Shown in pieces: positions 45,520 through 54,245 of a stretch of 64,000 nt of DNA (position 1 is the stretch's first letter; the number at the start of each line of letters is the position of its first letter). The stretch is from Streptomyces atroolivaceus (GTDB taxonomy: Bacteria > Actinomycetota > Actinomycetes > Streptomycetales > Streptomycetaceae), in contig NZ_JNXG01000002.1 of the NCBI RefSeq assembly GCF_000717025.1, forward strand, positions 496,001-560,000. Direction: 5' to 3'. The notes under the pieces are model-generated. The model had not been told where the DNA came from. It did not search any database and saw only the letters and a program-made list of their open reading frames with translations. The position numbers and the translations under genes were made by a program.

Positions 45520-47118
45520 TCAGTACGGGTTGATGCCGTGGCTGCGGAACCACGGCATCGGGTCGATCGCCGAGCCGCCGCCGGGCCGTACCTCGAAGTG
45601 CAGGTGCGGGCCGGTGGAGTTGCCGGAGTCTCCCGAGTAGGCGATGACGTCACCGGCCTTCACCGGGCCGGAACGGATCTTCGCGGTGCTGAGGTGGCAG
45701 TACCACGTCTCGGTGCCGTCGGCCGCGGTGACGATCACCATGTTTCCGTAGGCGCTGTTCAGCTGCGTGCGCACGGTACCGTCGGTCGCCGCCATCACCG
45801 GGGTGCCGTAGCCCACGGGGAAGTCGATGCCCGTGTGCATGGACATCCAGTTCACCCCGGCCTGGCCGTAGATGGCGCTGAGGCCGTGCTGCTTCACGGG
45901 CAGCGCGAACTTGGGGCGCGCGGCCTCGCGGCGTGCGGCCTCCTCCTCGCGCTTCTTCTTCTCGGCGGCCTGACGCTCCTTCAGGTCGATGCGCTCCTGG
46001 GTGCGGCTGGCACGGTCGGCGAAGTTCTCGGCGTCGGCGCTGAGGTTGGCAAGCTGGGTGTCCAGCTTGTTGTTGGCCACGGCCGGCTGGACCGTGTCGG
46101 CGGCGGCCATGGACGTGGTCTCGTCCTTCGTCTCCTCGCCTCCGCCGACGCTCACCGAGGCGGCGGCGATGCCCGCGACGCTCATGACGCAGGCGGAGGG
46201 GACGGCGACGGTGAGGAGCGCGGAACGCTTCGCAGGGGTGCGGCGCCTGCCCCGGCCGCCGCCGCGCGGGGCGGCGGAACGGCTCACCGGGCGCGCGGAG
46301 GGGGTCACGGAGGCTGATTCCGCGGTCACGTCGACGAGGTCCGCCGTCGGCTCGGGTGCGTCGGCCTCGTGGATCTCGTCGTACGTGTCCGTGTACGCGT
46401 CCGTCTGCGGGGTACGGGTCTCGGTGTACTCGGCGTGGTCGTGCGCGCCGGGGGAGTCCTGCGGATCGTGGGAGGCGAACTGGACTGATTCGTAAGGCTC
46501 GTAGGACGCCGACTGGTGTTCGTACGAGGGATACGACGTCTGTTCGGGGGCGTACGCGGCGTTCTCGGGCGTGGCGCCTGTGTTCCAGGCCGTGGCGTCG
46601 TAGGCGCCGGTGTCCGCGGCTGCGTAGCTTTCGTATCCCGCGGTCTCGAAGGCGGGAGGAGCGAAGGTGCCGGTCGCGTAGGCCGTCGTGTCGAACGTGG
46701 TGGTGGGGAACGCGCCGGTGTCGCCGGACCCCCACTGATCGGCCTGGCCGGTCGTGTCCCAGCCCGTGGTGTCCCACTGGCCCGTCGCGTCCGGGGCCGG
46801 GGCGGCGGCCTGGGACGGAAGCGCGGCTTCGGGCACCCAGGTCGCGGTGGTGTCCTCGTAGCCCTGGGGCGCCTGCGGGTGGGACGGGGTGTCATACGGG
46901 TCGTACGAGGCCTGCTGATGCGCTCCGGTGTCCCACTGGCCGCTGTCGTAGCCGCTGTAGCCGCCGTCGTACGCCGGGGCGTAACCGCCGCCGTACGTCG
47001 TCTCGTGGTTGTCGTCCTGCTGACCCGGAAGGGTCCCGAAGAGCGGGTCGGTGTCGAAACCGCCGGTGGGCCGGCTGTCGTATCCGGCATACCCGGCGTG
47101 GGGGTGCTGGTCGTTCAC
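45520..47118 (-). CDS. Membrane-anchored M23 metallopeptidase with long disordered N-terminus
   Basis: The 532-aa protein has a cytosolic N-terminal tract of about 285 residues rich in Tyr, Trp, Gly, Thr, Asp and Gln. A basic segment, a transmembrane helix (SALLTVAVPSACVMSVAGIA, about 294–320), a short coiled coil and a LytM/M23 domain follow. Zinc ligands are in HTGIDFPVGYGTPV (HxxxD) and GPHLHFEVRP (HxH). It should cleave peptidoglycan peptides outside the cell. The GTG start (VNDQHPHAGYAGYD) has GAGAGAAG upstream. The 3' end contains the pcrA terminator hairpin. Confidence 0.9.
   Translation of the reverse strand: MNDQHPHAGYAGYDSRPTGGFDTDPLFGTLPGQQDDNHETTYGGGYAPAYDGGYSGYDSGQWDTGAHQQASYDPYDTPSHPQAPQGYEDTTATWVPEAALPSQAAAPAPDATGQWDTTGWDTTGQADQWGSGDTGAFPTTTFDTTAYATGTFAPPAFETAGYESYAAADTGAYDATAWNTGATPENAAYAPEQTSYPSYEHQSASYEPYESVQFASHDPQDSPGAHDHAEYTETRTPQTDAYTDTYDEIHEADAPEPTADLVDVTAESASVTPSARPVSRSAAPRGGGRGRRRTPAKRSALLTVAVPSACVMSVAGIAAASVSVGGGEETKDETTSMAAADTVQPAVANNKLDTQLANLSADAENFADRASRTQERIDLKERQAAEKKKREEEAARREAARPKFALPVKQHGLSAIYGQAGVNWMSMHTGIDFPVGYGTPVMAATDGTVRTQLNSAYGNMVIVTAADGTETWYCHLSTAKIRSGPVKAGDVIAYSGDSGNSTGPHLHFEVRPGGGSAIDPMPWFRSHGINPY
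45532..45559. terminator. Terminator embedded in the 3' end of the M23 gene
   Basis: GATGCCGTGG (45532–45541) and CCACGGCATC (45550–45559), perfect 10-bp stem with an 8-nt loop, 13 nt after the pcrA stop. The stem is also coding sequence for the M23 C-terminus. Confidence 0.75.
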
Positions 47119-47357
47119 CAACTTCTCTCTCGCCTCGGCAGCAGGACCTGTTCCGGGTTCCGGTGGGGGGATCCCAGGGTGAGCAGTGGCCGCGACTGTA
47201 CCCGGCGGTAGTGGAGGACGACAATCTTCGGCGGCTTTCATCCCCTCAGGAAACGGGCAATCGACCGCCTTTCGGCGGACCGGAGAGCCAGAGTTGGTTC
47301 TATGTTCGAAATTCGTTCTAATCGACAGGCGGTGTGCGGGGGTTCCGGGGCGGGGGA

Positions 47358-48236
47358 TCAGGCGACCGAGGCCGTCCCAGGAGTGCCGATGGCCGTCCCG
47401 TCGGACTCGAGCGCCTGACGGATCGCGGACGCGACGGCGGGGTGCACCGGGAGCGCGAGATGGCCGATGCCGGTGACGCGCACGTTCACCGCGTCGAGGT
47501 CGGGGTGATCGACGCAGGCCGTCTCGACCGGAAGTATCACCCTGTCCAGCTCGCTCCAGAAGCTGATGAACCGTGTCCTGCAGCCCGGAGCGGGGCGGCG
47601 CAGTTCCTCGATCAGCGCGGAGCCGCTGCGCATCTGGCGGACGATGGGGTGGGCGCCTGCCAGCGGCGCGGCGGCAGTGCCGCCGTGCGGTGTACCGAGG
47701 GTGACGAGCGTGCGTACCCGGCGGTCCCCGCCGAGCCGCTGTACGTAGTACCGCGCGATCAGGCCGCCGAGGCTGTGGCCGACGATGTCGATCTCACGGT
47801 GCCCGGTACGGGCGCAGATCTCCTCCACATGGCGGTCGAGCAACTCGGCAGCCGTGCGGATGTCGCAGGTCAGGGGCGAGTAGTTGAGCGACTCCAGATG
47901 GTGCCAGCCGTGCCGGGCCAGGGAGCGGCGGAGCAGGACGAAGACGGAACGGTTGTCGATGAAACCGTGCAGCAGGACGACCGGGGGCCGGTCGTCGGCC
48001 GGGATGGGCAGAGCGGTCGTGTCCGCCGGACGGGTGACCCCGCCGGTGTCGGCGCCGGTGTCCTGCGGAGGTGTGGGGGTCCGGCGCTCGGGGGTGAGGC
48101 CGGACGGGTAGATCAGCGCGTGCCCGGCGAGGATCGCCAGCTCCAGTGCCGTGGCCCTGATCAGTGCCGACGACAGCCAGGCCGGGCGCAGGCACGGCCT
48201 GCGCAGCAGTAGGGGTAGGAAGGACAGGACCTTCAT
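47358..48236 (-). CDS. Alpha/beta hydrolase, lipase-like
   Basis: The 292-aa protein has an N-terminal hydrophobic segment (signal or anchor), the oxyanion-hole HGF in VVLLHGFIDN, the nucleophile elbow GHSLGG (DIVGHSLGGLIARYYVQRL), and a C-terminal catalytic His in VTGIGHLALP. This fits secreted triacylglycerol lipases/esterases (LipA/LipB-type). GGAGG lies 6 nt before the ATG, which fixes the start. It is divergent from icmB. Confidence 0.9.
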   Translation of the reverse strand: MKVLSFLPLLLRRPCLRPAWLSSALIRATALELAILAGHALIYPSGLTPERRTPTPPQDTGADTGGVTRPADTTALPIPADDRPPVVLLHGFIDNRSVFVLLRRSLARHGWHHLESLNYSPLTCDIRTAAELLDRHVEEICARTGHREIDIVGHSLGGLIARYYVQRLGGDRRVRTLVTLGTPHGGTAAAPLAGAHPIVRQMRSGSALIEELRRPAPGCRTRFISFWSELDRVILPVETACVDHPDLDAVNVRVTGIGHLALPVHPAVASAIRQALESDGTAIGTPGTASVA

Positions 48237-48579
48237 GGCCGACCTCCTGCACGGCACGCGGGGGAGGCGGCTCCCTGACCCGTATGCCCTCACGGGGGTC
48301 GCTGCGGAGGCGGCCGGCAGCCCTGATGCGGCCGGGGGCCGTACCACCGTGCCGTGCGGCTGACGGCGCGGTGGGACGGCGACCTCGTTGCGGCTCCCCT
48401 GGCGGCGCTCCCCGCGCGGCCGTGGGCCGCCCGGTGCTGGGAACGACGCCGGCGAACATGTCCCATGTGTGATTTCCCCCTCCCGGCCCACCGCGAAACG
48501 ACGCCGTGCGGGATGCTGTGGATAACGTTCGTTCACATCACCGGCCCTCCGGGCACGGGAGACGCATGTGGAGGCATAG
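48237..48579. other. Gene-free divergent region, lipase / icmB
   Basis: 343 nt with no supported gene. Contains ACATG-TCC-CATGT (48456–48468), a small palindrome, and TGTGGATAACGTT about 60 nt before icmB; the TAACGT in it could be the icmB -10. No strong hairpin. Confidence 0.4.
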
Positions 48580-48993
48580 ATGGGTGTGACCGGTCCGATC
48601 CGTGTGGTGGTGGCCAAGCCGGGCCTCGACGGCCATGACCGCGGGGCCAAGGTCATCGCGCGGGCGCTGCGGGACGCGGGCATGGAGGTCATCTACACGG
48701 GGCTCCACCAGACGCCCGAGCAGATCGTGGACACAGCGATCCAGGAGGACGCCGACGCCATCGGTCTCTCGATTCTCTCCGGTGCCCACAACACGCTCTT
48801 CTCCAAGGTCATCGAGCTGCTGAAGGAGCGCGAGGCGGAGGACATCAAGGTGTTCGGCGGCGGCATCATCCCCGAGGCGGACATCGCTCCGCTGAAGGAG
48901 CAGGGCGTCGCGGAGATCTTCACCCCGGGTGCCACGACGGCCTCGATCGTCGACTGGGTGAACGCGCACGTCCGACAGCCGGCGGAGGCCTGA
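48580..48993 (+). CDS. icmB: Isobutyryl-CoA mutase small (B12-binding) subunit
   Basis: The 137-aa cobalamin-binding subunit carries the base-off motif DGHDRGAK (DxHxxG), [11 protein letters not shown] with the conserved Ser-x-Leu, and [11 protein letters not shown] near the C-terminus. With a large subunit (IcmA) it interconverts isobutyryl-CoA and butyryl-CoA, supplying polyketide and fatty-acid starters. No large-subunit gene is adjacent, as for the separate icmB of S. coelicolor. It could also serve another B12 mutase subunit. ATG 48580 gives the usual length. Confidence 0.9.
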   Translation: MGVTGPIRVVVAKPGLDGHDRGAKVIARALRDAGMEVIYTGLHQTPEQIVDTAIQEDADAIGLSILSGAHNTLFSKVIELLKEREAEDIKVFGGGIIPEADIAPLKEQGVAEIFTPGATTASIVDWVNAHVRQPAEA

Positions 48994-49301
48994 GCGCGCC
49001 GTGGCCCGGGGTGGGACCGCGGCTCGGCGCCTTGGTGCCTCGGCCTCCGGAGCGGGGCTCGGACGGCTCCGGCCGTAGCGGGGCTCGGTCCCTCAGGGCG
49101 GGGCCACTGGGGCTCAGGCTCTGTGGGCGGATCCAGGTCCACGGCCGCTTCGGCCCATGGCGGGGCCCGGCGCGGGGCCTGCGGGGCGGATCCACAAGGC
49201 CTGGGCATCCGCAGTGCTTCGGCCGACGCTGGGCGGGGCCCTTCCTTCCGCGCGTCCGTCTCCTGACGCCTGCCCTGCCGCTGCCTTCTGCTGCCTGCCT
49301 C
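48994..49301. other. Low-complexity convergent gap after icmB
   Basis: 308 nt with no supported gene. Rich in GGGGC-type runs; GGGCGGATCCA occurs twice (near 49127 and 49184). Open frames here lack protein-like composition. It may be decayed sequence. Confidence 0.4.
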
Positions 49302-49345
49302 CTACTGCCTGCCACCTTCTGCCTCGTCGCTGCCCCTCCCCGTTG
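49269..49345. repeat. Degenerate CTGCC-type repeat across DUF5691 gene end
   Basis: Imperfect repeats of a CTGCCT/CTGCTG unit run through the stop codon of the DUF5691 gene at 49302. The encoded end of that protein is low-complexity. Confidence 0.5.
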
Positions 49346-50993
49346 CTGTTCCTGCCCCTCCCGGCCGGTCCTGGCGGTCCTGGGCCAGTTCCGCGTCCAT
49401 GGCGGCGCGCAGGCGCAGGGTGGACACCAGCCGCAGGAACGCCTCCGACCAGTAGCCGCCCGCGCCGGGTGAGGCGCCTTCCGGCTCGTCCGGCGTGGTG
49501 GTGAGCACCGCGAGCCGGTCCGCCTCGGCCGGGTTCAGGCAGCGCTCGGCGAGCCCCATCACCCCGCTGAAGCTCCAGGGGTAGCTCCCCGCGTCCCGGG
49601 CTATGTCCAGTGCGTCGACCACCGCCCTGCCGAGCGGCCCGTCCCAGGGCACGGAGCAGACGCCGAGCAGCTGGAAGGCCTCGGACAGGCCGTGCGCGGC
49701 TATGAAGCCGGCGACCCAGAGCGCACGCTCGGAGGGGGGCAGGGTGGCGAGGAGCTTCGACCGCTCGGCCAGCGACACCGTCCCCGGGCCGTTGGCCAGG
49801 GGGGTCGACGGGGCGCCGAGCAACGCCCGTGCCCAGCCGGGGTCCCGCTGCCGCACGGCGGCCCGGCACCAGGCGGCGTGGAGCTCCGCGTCCCAGCCGT
49901 CGGAGACCGGCAGCATCACCAACTCCTGCGCCGTCCGGCCGCCGAACTTCTCCCGCCAGACCCCGAGCGGGGTCGCCTCCACCAACTGGCCGAGCCACCA
50001 TGACCGTTCGCCTCGGCCCGAGGGGGGTACCGGCACCACTCCGTCGCGCTCCATGGCGGCGTCGCACTCGTGCGGCGCCTCCACGGCGATGGACACGTCA
50101 CCCCCCGTACGGTCGGGGTTCACGCAGGACGTGGCACGAGCCGCCATCCGTCGGGCGAGCGCAGAACCGGGCAGCGCGGACAGCAGCTCGGCTGCCGTGG
50201 AGCGGACGTTGCGGCTGCGGTCCGCGAGCGCCTCCTCCAGAAACGCTTCGTCGCTCCCGGAGAGCCCGGACCGGAGGGAGTCGACGAACATCAGCCGGTC
50301 CTCGGCCCGCTCCGTGGACCACGTGGCGGTGAGCAGCGACCTGGCCGCGTCGGGATCCTGCTCCCGCACCGCCCCGAGCAGCGCGACCCGCTCGGCGAAG
50401 AGCCCCTCCTCCCAGAGCCGGCGAACCGCCTCCGGATCCGATGTGTCCGGCCGGTGCGCACCGCGGTGCGAGGCCCGCAGCGCGAACCTCCACTCCGGAT
50501 TCAGCCCGGCCAGCCAGAGTCCGCGCGGTCCGGCGAACGCCAGCACGTGCGGACGCAGATCCGAGCGCGCTCGTGCCGCGTCCAGCAGGGCGGGCAGGAG
50601 CTCCGCCGGTGCCCGGTAGCCGCGTGCGTGGGCGGAGGCCAGCCACTGGGGGATGAGCTCGGTGAGATCGGGAGCCGCTCCCCGGCGCCCGCCACTGGGC
50701 GGAGCCGAGCGGTCGGCCAGCAGCTGGGCGAGCCGGCGGCGGGCGGCGGCCGGCAGCGGCGGCCGGGGATCCGCAGGCGCCGGCACGGGCAGGACGGCTC
50801 CTGTGGCCGGCCGCAGGGCCGCCCTGCGCCGCAGCGTGTGCACGGCGGCCGCGTCGAGCAGCGCCACCGGGCCGGCCGCGGTGCCGCCTGCCGCGCGGAG
50901 CGGACGCCGGTCGGTGCCGAGGAGTGCCGAGGTGACCAGGTCTTCCCATGGGGGGTTCACGGGTACGTCCGGCGTCGTGATGTCGGTGGGCAT
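49302..50993 (-). CDS. DUF5691 domain protein
   Basis: The 563-aa protein is mostly alpha-helical with HEAT-like character (WEDLVTSALLGTDRRPL at the start; EALADRSRNVRSTAAELLSALPGSALARRMA in the middle; CLNPAEADRLAVLTTT late). It matches the DUF5691 family as I recall it. No catalytic motif is visible; a scaffold or adaptor role is plausible. GGAAGGGA precedes the ATG. It is downstream of the SWIM protein gene (68-nt gap) and opposite the MoxR–DUF5682–VWA operon, with which it usually clusters. Confidence 0.82.
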   Translation of the reverse strand: MPTDITTPDVPVNPPWEDLVTSALLGTDRRPLRAAGGTAAGPVALLDAAAVHTLRRRAALRPATGAVLPVPAPADPRPPLPAAARRRLAQLLADRSAPPSGGRRGAAPDLTELIPQWLASAHARGYRAPAELLPALLDAARARSDLRPHVLAFAGPRGLWLAGLNPEWRFALRASHRGAHRPDTSDPEAVRRLWEEGLFAERVALLGAVREQDPDAARSLLTATWSTERAEDRLMFVDSLRSGLSGSDEAFLEEALADRSRNVRSTAAELLSALPGSALARRMAARATSCVNPDRTGGDVSIAVEAPHECDAAMERDGVVPVPPSGRGERSWWLGQLVEATPLGVWREKFGGRTAQELVMLPVSDGWDAELHAAWCRAAVRQRDPGWARALLGAPSTPLANGPGTVSLAERSKLLATLPPSERALWVAGFIAAHGLSEAFQLLGVCSVPWDGPLGRAVVDALDIARDAGSYPWSFSGVMGLAERCLNPAEADRLAVLTTTPDEPEGASPGAGGYWSEAFLRLVSTLRLRAAMDAELAQDRQDRPGGAGTATGRGSDEAEGGRQ

Positions 50994-51061
50994 CGGGTCC
51001 CTTCCGGTGGTCCGGGGACAGCGGGTCGCAGGCTTGCGGCGGTCGAGGAGGACGCGGTACG

Positions 51062-52456
51062 TCAGGCGAGGGCCACTGCCGCGCTCGCTCCGGCGTCGTC
51101 GGAGGTCTCGGGAGGCCAGGCCGCGAGCGGGTCGAAGCCCCGGTGCCCGCACTCGCCGAACACGGTCAGGGGGCCTCCGCCGGACAGTGCCACGAGCTTC
51201 CAGAGCCCTGGCCGGGACAGTGCGGAGGGCGCGATCGGAAGGGCGGAAGCGTCCGCCGCGCCGACCAGGCGCCAGCCGTCCCCGGACGGCGCGGGTATGA
51301 CATCGCTCAGCGTGACCGGCCACGCGTCGAGCCAGGGGTCGTCCCGAAGCGCCCGCCCGTACGCGGCGACGGCCTCGGCTGTCGTGCCGCCGGGCGGCGG
51401 TGCTGCCGTGACGACGGGCTCGCCGTACCGAGGTCCCAGCTCGGCCCGCAGCCCTCCGCCGCCCGAGAAGGGCGTCACCTCGGCGTCCACCACAGCGCCC
51501 ACCGGCAGTGCATGGGCGGGAGCTCGCCCCGGCGCACCGTAGGACAGCAGCAGGGCGGTGCGCGCCGACTCCGTGCCGTACAGCCAGATGCGGCGGGTGA
51601 CGATCCGGCCGTCAGGTACGTCGTACTGCGCGAGGACGAGCCAGCGATCGCGGACGGCCGGTCCTTCGGCCGAGGCCGTCAGTCCCACCCTCCTGCGGAC
51701 GGTCGCGGCCAGCGGGCCGGGCAGCCGGTCGCGCCCGAGCCAGCCCGAGTCCAGCAGATGCAGGAGCGCGCACTCCTCGAGCAACCGCGCCGGCCAGCCG
51801 GGTCCCGAAGCCGGAAGCGACCCCAGATCCCGCACCCGGTTGGCGAGCCCCGGCGCCTGGGCGTCGACCATGCGGGCCGCCGTTTCCTCCCACAGCCCGT
51901 ATCCCGGCCGGTCCACCTCCGCGAGTCCGCCGCGCAGCAGATCGGTGAGGCGCTGCTCCAGCTCCCGCGTGCCGCCCGTGATGCGCTCGGCCCTGCGGTC
52001 GGCGCGCCGGGCGGCCTCCCGGCTCGCGGGCCCTTCGGCCGCCGCCGGTCCTGGAGGTGCCTCGGCCGCCGCCCGGCCGCGTCGGTCCGCAGGCCGCCGC
52101 GCGGCCCAGGCGGGCGGCTCCTGGACCCGGCCGAGTACCCGCGCGTCGGAGGCGAGGAGCAGCAGGAGTCCCAGGACATGCCGGCAGGGGGATTCCTCCC
52201 GGCGGCAACTGCACCTGTAGTCAGGCACGTTCGTGTCGACCGTCGTGCGGTGCGGGGGACCGTCGCCGTCCGCGCACACCCCCCACGCGACACCCGGACC
52301 GCCGCGCCCCGCACCGGACCACACGCGCTCCGAACCGAGCGCGAGGCCCGCCGCACGTGACTTGTCGTCAGGAGCGAGCTCCAGCACCCACTCCGTCGTC
52401 TTGTGCTCCACCCGACCGGCGGAGCGCCAGGGTTCTCCCCCGTGAGACAGCACCAT
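51062..52456 (-). CDS. SWIM zinc-finger family protein
   Basis: The 464-aa protein has a SWIM zinc finger near residues 78–96 (YRCSCRREESPCRHVLGL, CxCx6CxH). SWIM modules bind DNA or proteins. The rest is uncharacterised, with a charged Ala/Arg-rich helical stretch after the finger and beta-rich C-terminal half. ATG 52456 is preceded by TACCGT seven bases upstream and no Shine-Dalgarno, so it looks leaderless; a TTG at 52486 is a weaker choice. It heads the minus-strand arm of the MoxR/VWA cluster. Confidence 0.87.
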   Translation of the reverse strand: MVLSHGGEPWRSAGRVEHKTTEWVLELAPDDKSRAAGLALGSERVWSGAGRGGPGVAWGVCADGDGPPHRTTVDTNVPDYRCSCRREESPCRHVLGLLLLLASDARVLGRVQEPPAWAARRPADRRGRAAAEAPPGPAAAEGPASREAARRADRRAERITGGTRELEQRLTDLLRGGLAEVDRPGYGLWEETAARMVDAQAPGLANRVRDLGSLPASGPGWPARLLEECALLHLLDSGWLGRDRLPGPLAATVRRRVGLTASAEGPAVRDRWLVLAQYDVPDGRIVTRRIWLYGTESARTALLLSYGAPGRAPAHALPVGAVVDAEVTPFSGGGGLRAELGPRYGEPVVTAAPPPGGTTAEAVAAYGRALRDDPWLDAWPVTLSDVIPAPSGDGWRLVGAADASALPIAPSALSRPGLWKLVALSGGGPLTVFGECGHRGFDPLAAWPPETSDDAGASAAVALA

Positions 52457-52463
52457 GGAACCG

Positions 52464-52469
52464 ACGGTA
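52464..52469 (-). promoter_or_regulatory. -10-like TACCGT, leaderless arrangement for SWIM gene
   Basis: TACCGT on the minus strand, 7 nt, then the ATG at 52456. Confidence 0.4.
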
Positions 52470-52584
52470 GGGCGTGCCACTGACAATCAGCCGCGACCTG
52501 CGATTCCGCCCGTTCCGCGCTGACTTGACCGTTTCGCTTCGGTGCGCTTCTCTGCGAAGAGGACAACGACATCGGGGGATTCGG

Positions 52585-53025
52585 ATGAACCGCACCACAC
52601 GCACCACCCGTATCGGGCGCACCACCCGTGCCGCGGTGGCGGGGCTGGCCGCCTGCGGCCTCGCGCTCGGCCTCGGCGCCTGCTCCGACGAAGCCGTCGA
52701 GGCCGTCGACAAGGTCACGGACGAGACCTACGAGGTGACCTACGAAGTCACCGGTACGAGCGCCGGCGAGATCCAGTTCCACGGTGGTGGCGGCAAGGCC
52801 CTGGAGCCCGAGACCGAGTCGGTCGAGTCGCCCGTGCTGCCGTGGAAGAAGACCGTCACGCTGCGCGGGATCATGCCGCCGGCGGTCATGCCGGTCCCAC
52901 CGGACGCGGGCGCGGCGGACCTCGCCTGCACCATCACCCACAAGGGCGAGGTCATCGCGGAGGCGAAGGGCGAGGAGCTCCTCACGAGCGGCGGATGCGT
53001 CGCGGTCTCGCCCGTCACAGGCTGA
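52585..53025 (+). CDS. MmpS-like lipoprotein
   Basis: The 146-aa precursor has a Tat/Sec-like basic start, hydrophobic core and lipobox LGAC (Cys about residue 33), so it should be a membrane-attached lipoprotein. The mature part (YEVTYEVTGTSAGEIQFHGG … LPWKKTVTLRG … LACTITHKGEVIAEAKG) resembles MmpS accessory proteins of mycobacterial MmpL transporters. No MmpL gene is nearby. GGGGGA lies upstream. It precedes the MoxR operon by 107 nt and may or may not belong to it. Confidence 0.85.
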   Translation: MNRTTRTTRIGRTTRAAVAGLAACGLALGLGACSDEAVEAVDKVTDETYEVTYEVTGTSAGEIQFHGGGGKALEPETESVESPVLPWKKTVTLRGIMPPAVMPVPPDAGAADLACTITHKGEVIAEAKGEELLTSGGCVAVSPVTG

Positions 53026-53132
53026 TCCTCCGCCTGGTCCCCGATCGGTCCCGGGCCCGTGCCGGGACCGATTGTCAGTGCCGTGGTGCACGGTGGAAAC
53101 CGCATCGGATCGACCGATCCGGAGGGGGATTC

Positions 53133-54245
53133 ATGACCGTGTCCGTACAGACCGACGCCGCTGGCGGCGAAGCCCTGAGGCCGCACGCCGAGCATGCCTT
53201 CGCCGACGAGCTCAAGGCGCTCGCCGCCGCTGACGACCGCCCCAGGCCCGCCCGTTGGAAGCTCTCGCCCTGGGCCGTCTCCACCTATCTGCTCGGCGGG
53301 ACGCTTCCGGACGGCACACTGATCACACCGAAGTACGTGGGCCCGCGCCGCCTCGTCGAGGTCGCCGTGACCACGCTCGCCACCGATCGGGCCCTGCTGC
53401 TCCTCGGCGTTCCGGGGACCGCCAAGACCTGGGTGTCCGAACACCTCGCCGCAGCCGTCAGCGGGGACTCGACCCTGCTCGTCCAGGGAACCGCGGGCAC
53501 CCCCGAGGAAGCCGTCCGCTACGGGTGGAACTACGCGCAGTTGCTGGCCCAAGGGCCCAGCCGTGAGGCGCTGGTGCCGAGCCCGGTCATGCGGGCCATG
53601 GCCGAGGGCATGACCGCACGCGTGGAGGAGCTCACCCGCATCCCCGCCGACGTGCAGGACGCGCTCATCACGATCCTTTCGGAGAAGACACTTCCCGTTC
53701 CCGAGCTGGGCCAGGAGGTCCAGGCGGTCCGGGGGTTCAATCTCGTCGCCACGGCGAACGACCGCGACCGCGGGGTCAACGAGCTCTCCAGCGCGCTGCG
53801 CCGCCGGTTCAACACCGTCGTGCTGCCGCTGCCCGCGACACCTGAGGCCGAGGTGGACATCGTCTCCCGGCGCGTCGCCCAGATCGGGCGCTCGCTCGAC
53901 CTGCCCCCGGCGCCCGACGGGATGACCGAGATCCGGCGCGTCGTCACGGTCTTCCGCGAACTGCGCGACGGCATCACCACGGACGGCCGGACCAAGCTCA
54001 AGTCGCCGTCGGGGACACTGTCCACGGCCGAGGCCATCTCCGTCGTCACCGGAGGCCTCGCGCTCGCCGCCCACTTCGGCGACGGTGTCCTGCGCCCGGG
54101 TGACGTGGCAGCGGGAATACGCGGGGCCGTCGTCCGCGATCCCACGGCCGACCGCGTGGTCTGGCAGGAGTACGTGGAGACCGTCGTCCGGGAGCGGGAC
54201 GGCTGGAAGGACTTCTACCGCGCCTGCCGCGAGGCCGCCGAATGA
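53133..54245 (+). CDS. MoxR-family AAA+ ATPase
   Basis: The 370-aa AAA+ ATPase has Walker A GVPGTAKTW (about residues 91–99), a Walker B position reading ARVEELTRIP (Glu where Asp is usual), sensor 1 LVATANDRDRG, and an Arg finger in SSALRRRFN. MoxR ATPases act as chaperones with VWA proteins to activate or insert metal into partners. GGAGGGGGAT precedes the ATG. Its stop overlaps the DUF5682 start as ATGA, making a three-gene translationally coupled set. Confidence 0.92.
   Translation: MTVSVQTDAAGGEALRPHAEHAFADELKALAAADDRPRPARWKLSPWAVSTYLLGGTLPDGTLITPKYVGPRRLVEVAVTTLATDRALLLLGVPGTAKTWVSEHLAAAVSGDSTLLVQGTAGTPEEAVRYGWNYAQLLAQGPSREALVPSPVMRAMAEGMTARVEELTRIPADVQDALITILSEKTLPVPELGQEVQAVRGFNLVATANDRDRGVNELSSALRRRFNTVVLPLPATPEAEVDIVSRRVAQIGRSLDLPPAPDGMTEIRRVVTVFRELRDGITTDGRTKLKSPSGTLSTAEAISVVTGGLALAAHFGDGVLRPGDVAAGIRGAVVRDPTADRVVWQEYVETVVRERDGWKDFYRACREAAE

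Noticed and set aside
43005..45653. Very long open frame antisense to pcrA (and similar ones antisense to guaB, the GMC oxidoreductase, sucCD)
   Set aside because: These are mirror frames produced by strong G/C preference at third codon positions. They have no domain motifs, while the opposite strand encodes clear enzymes.
47119..47330. ydaO riboswitch upstream of the M23 gene
   Set aside because: Core motifs such as GGGGTGAATC are absent on the minus strand.
49114..49500. Plus-strand open frames downstream of icmB
   Set aside because: Composition is repetitive, they overlap the DUF5691 gene antisense, and no ribosome site or domain is present.
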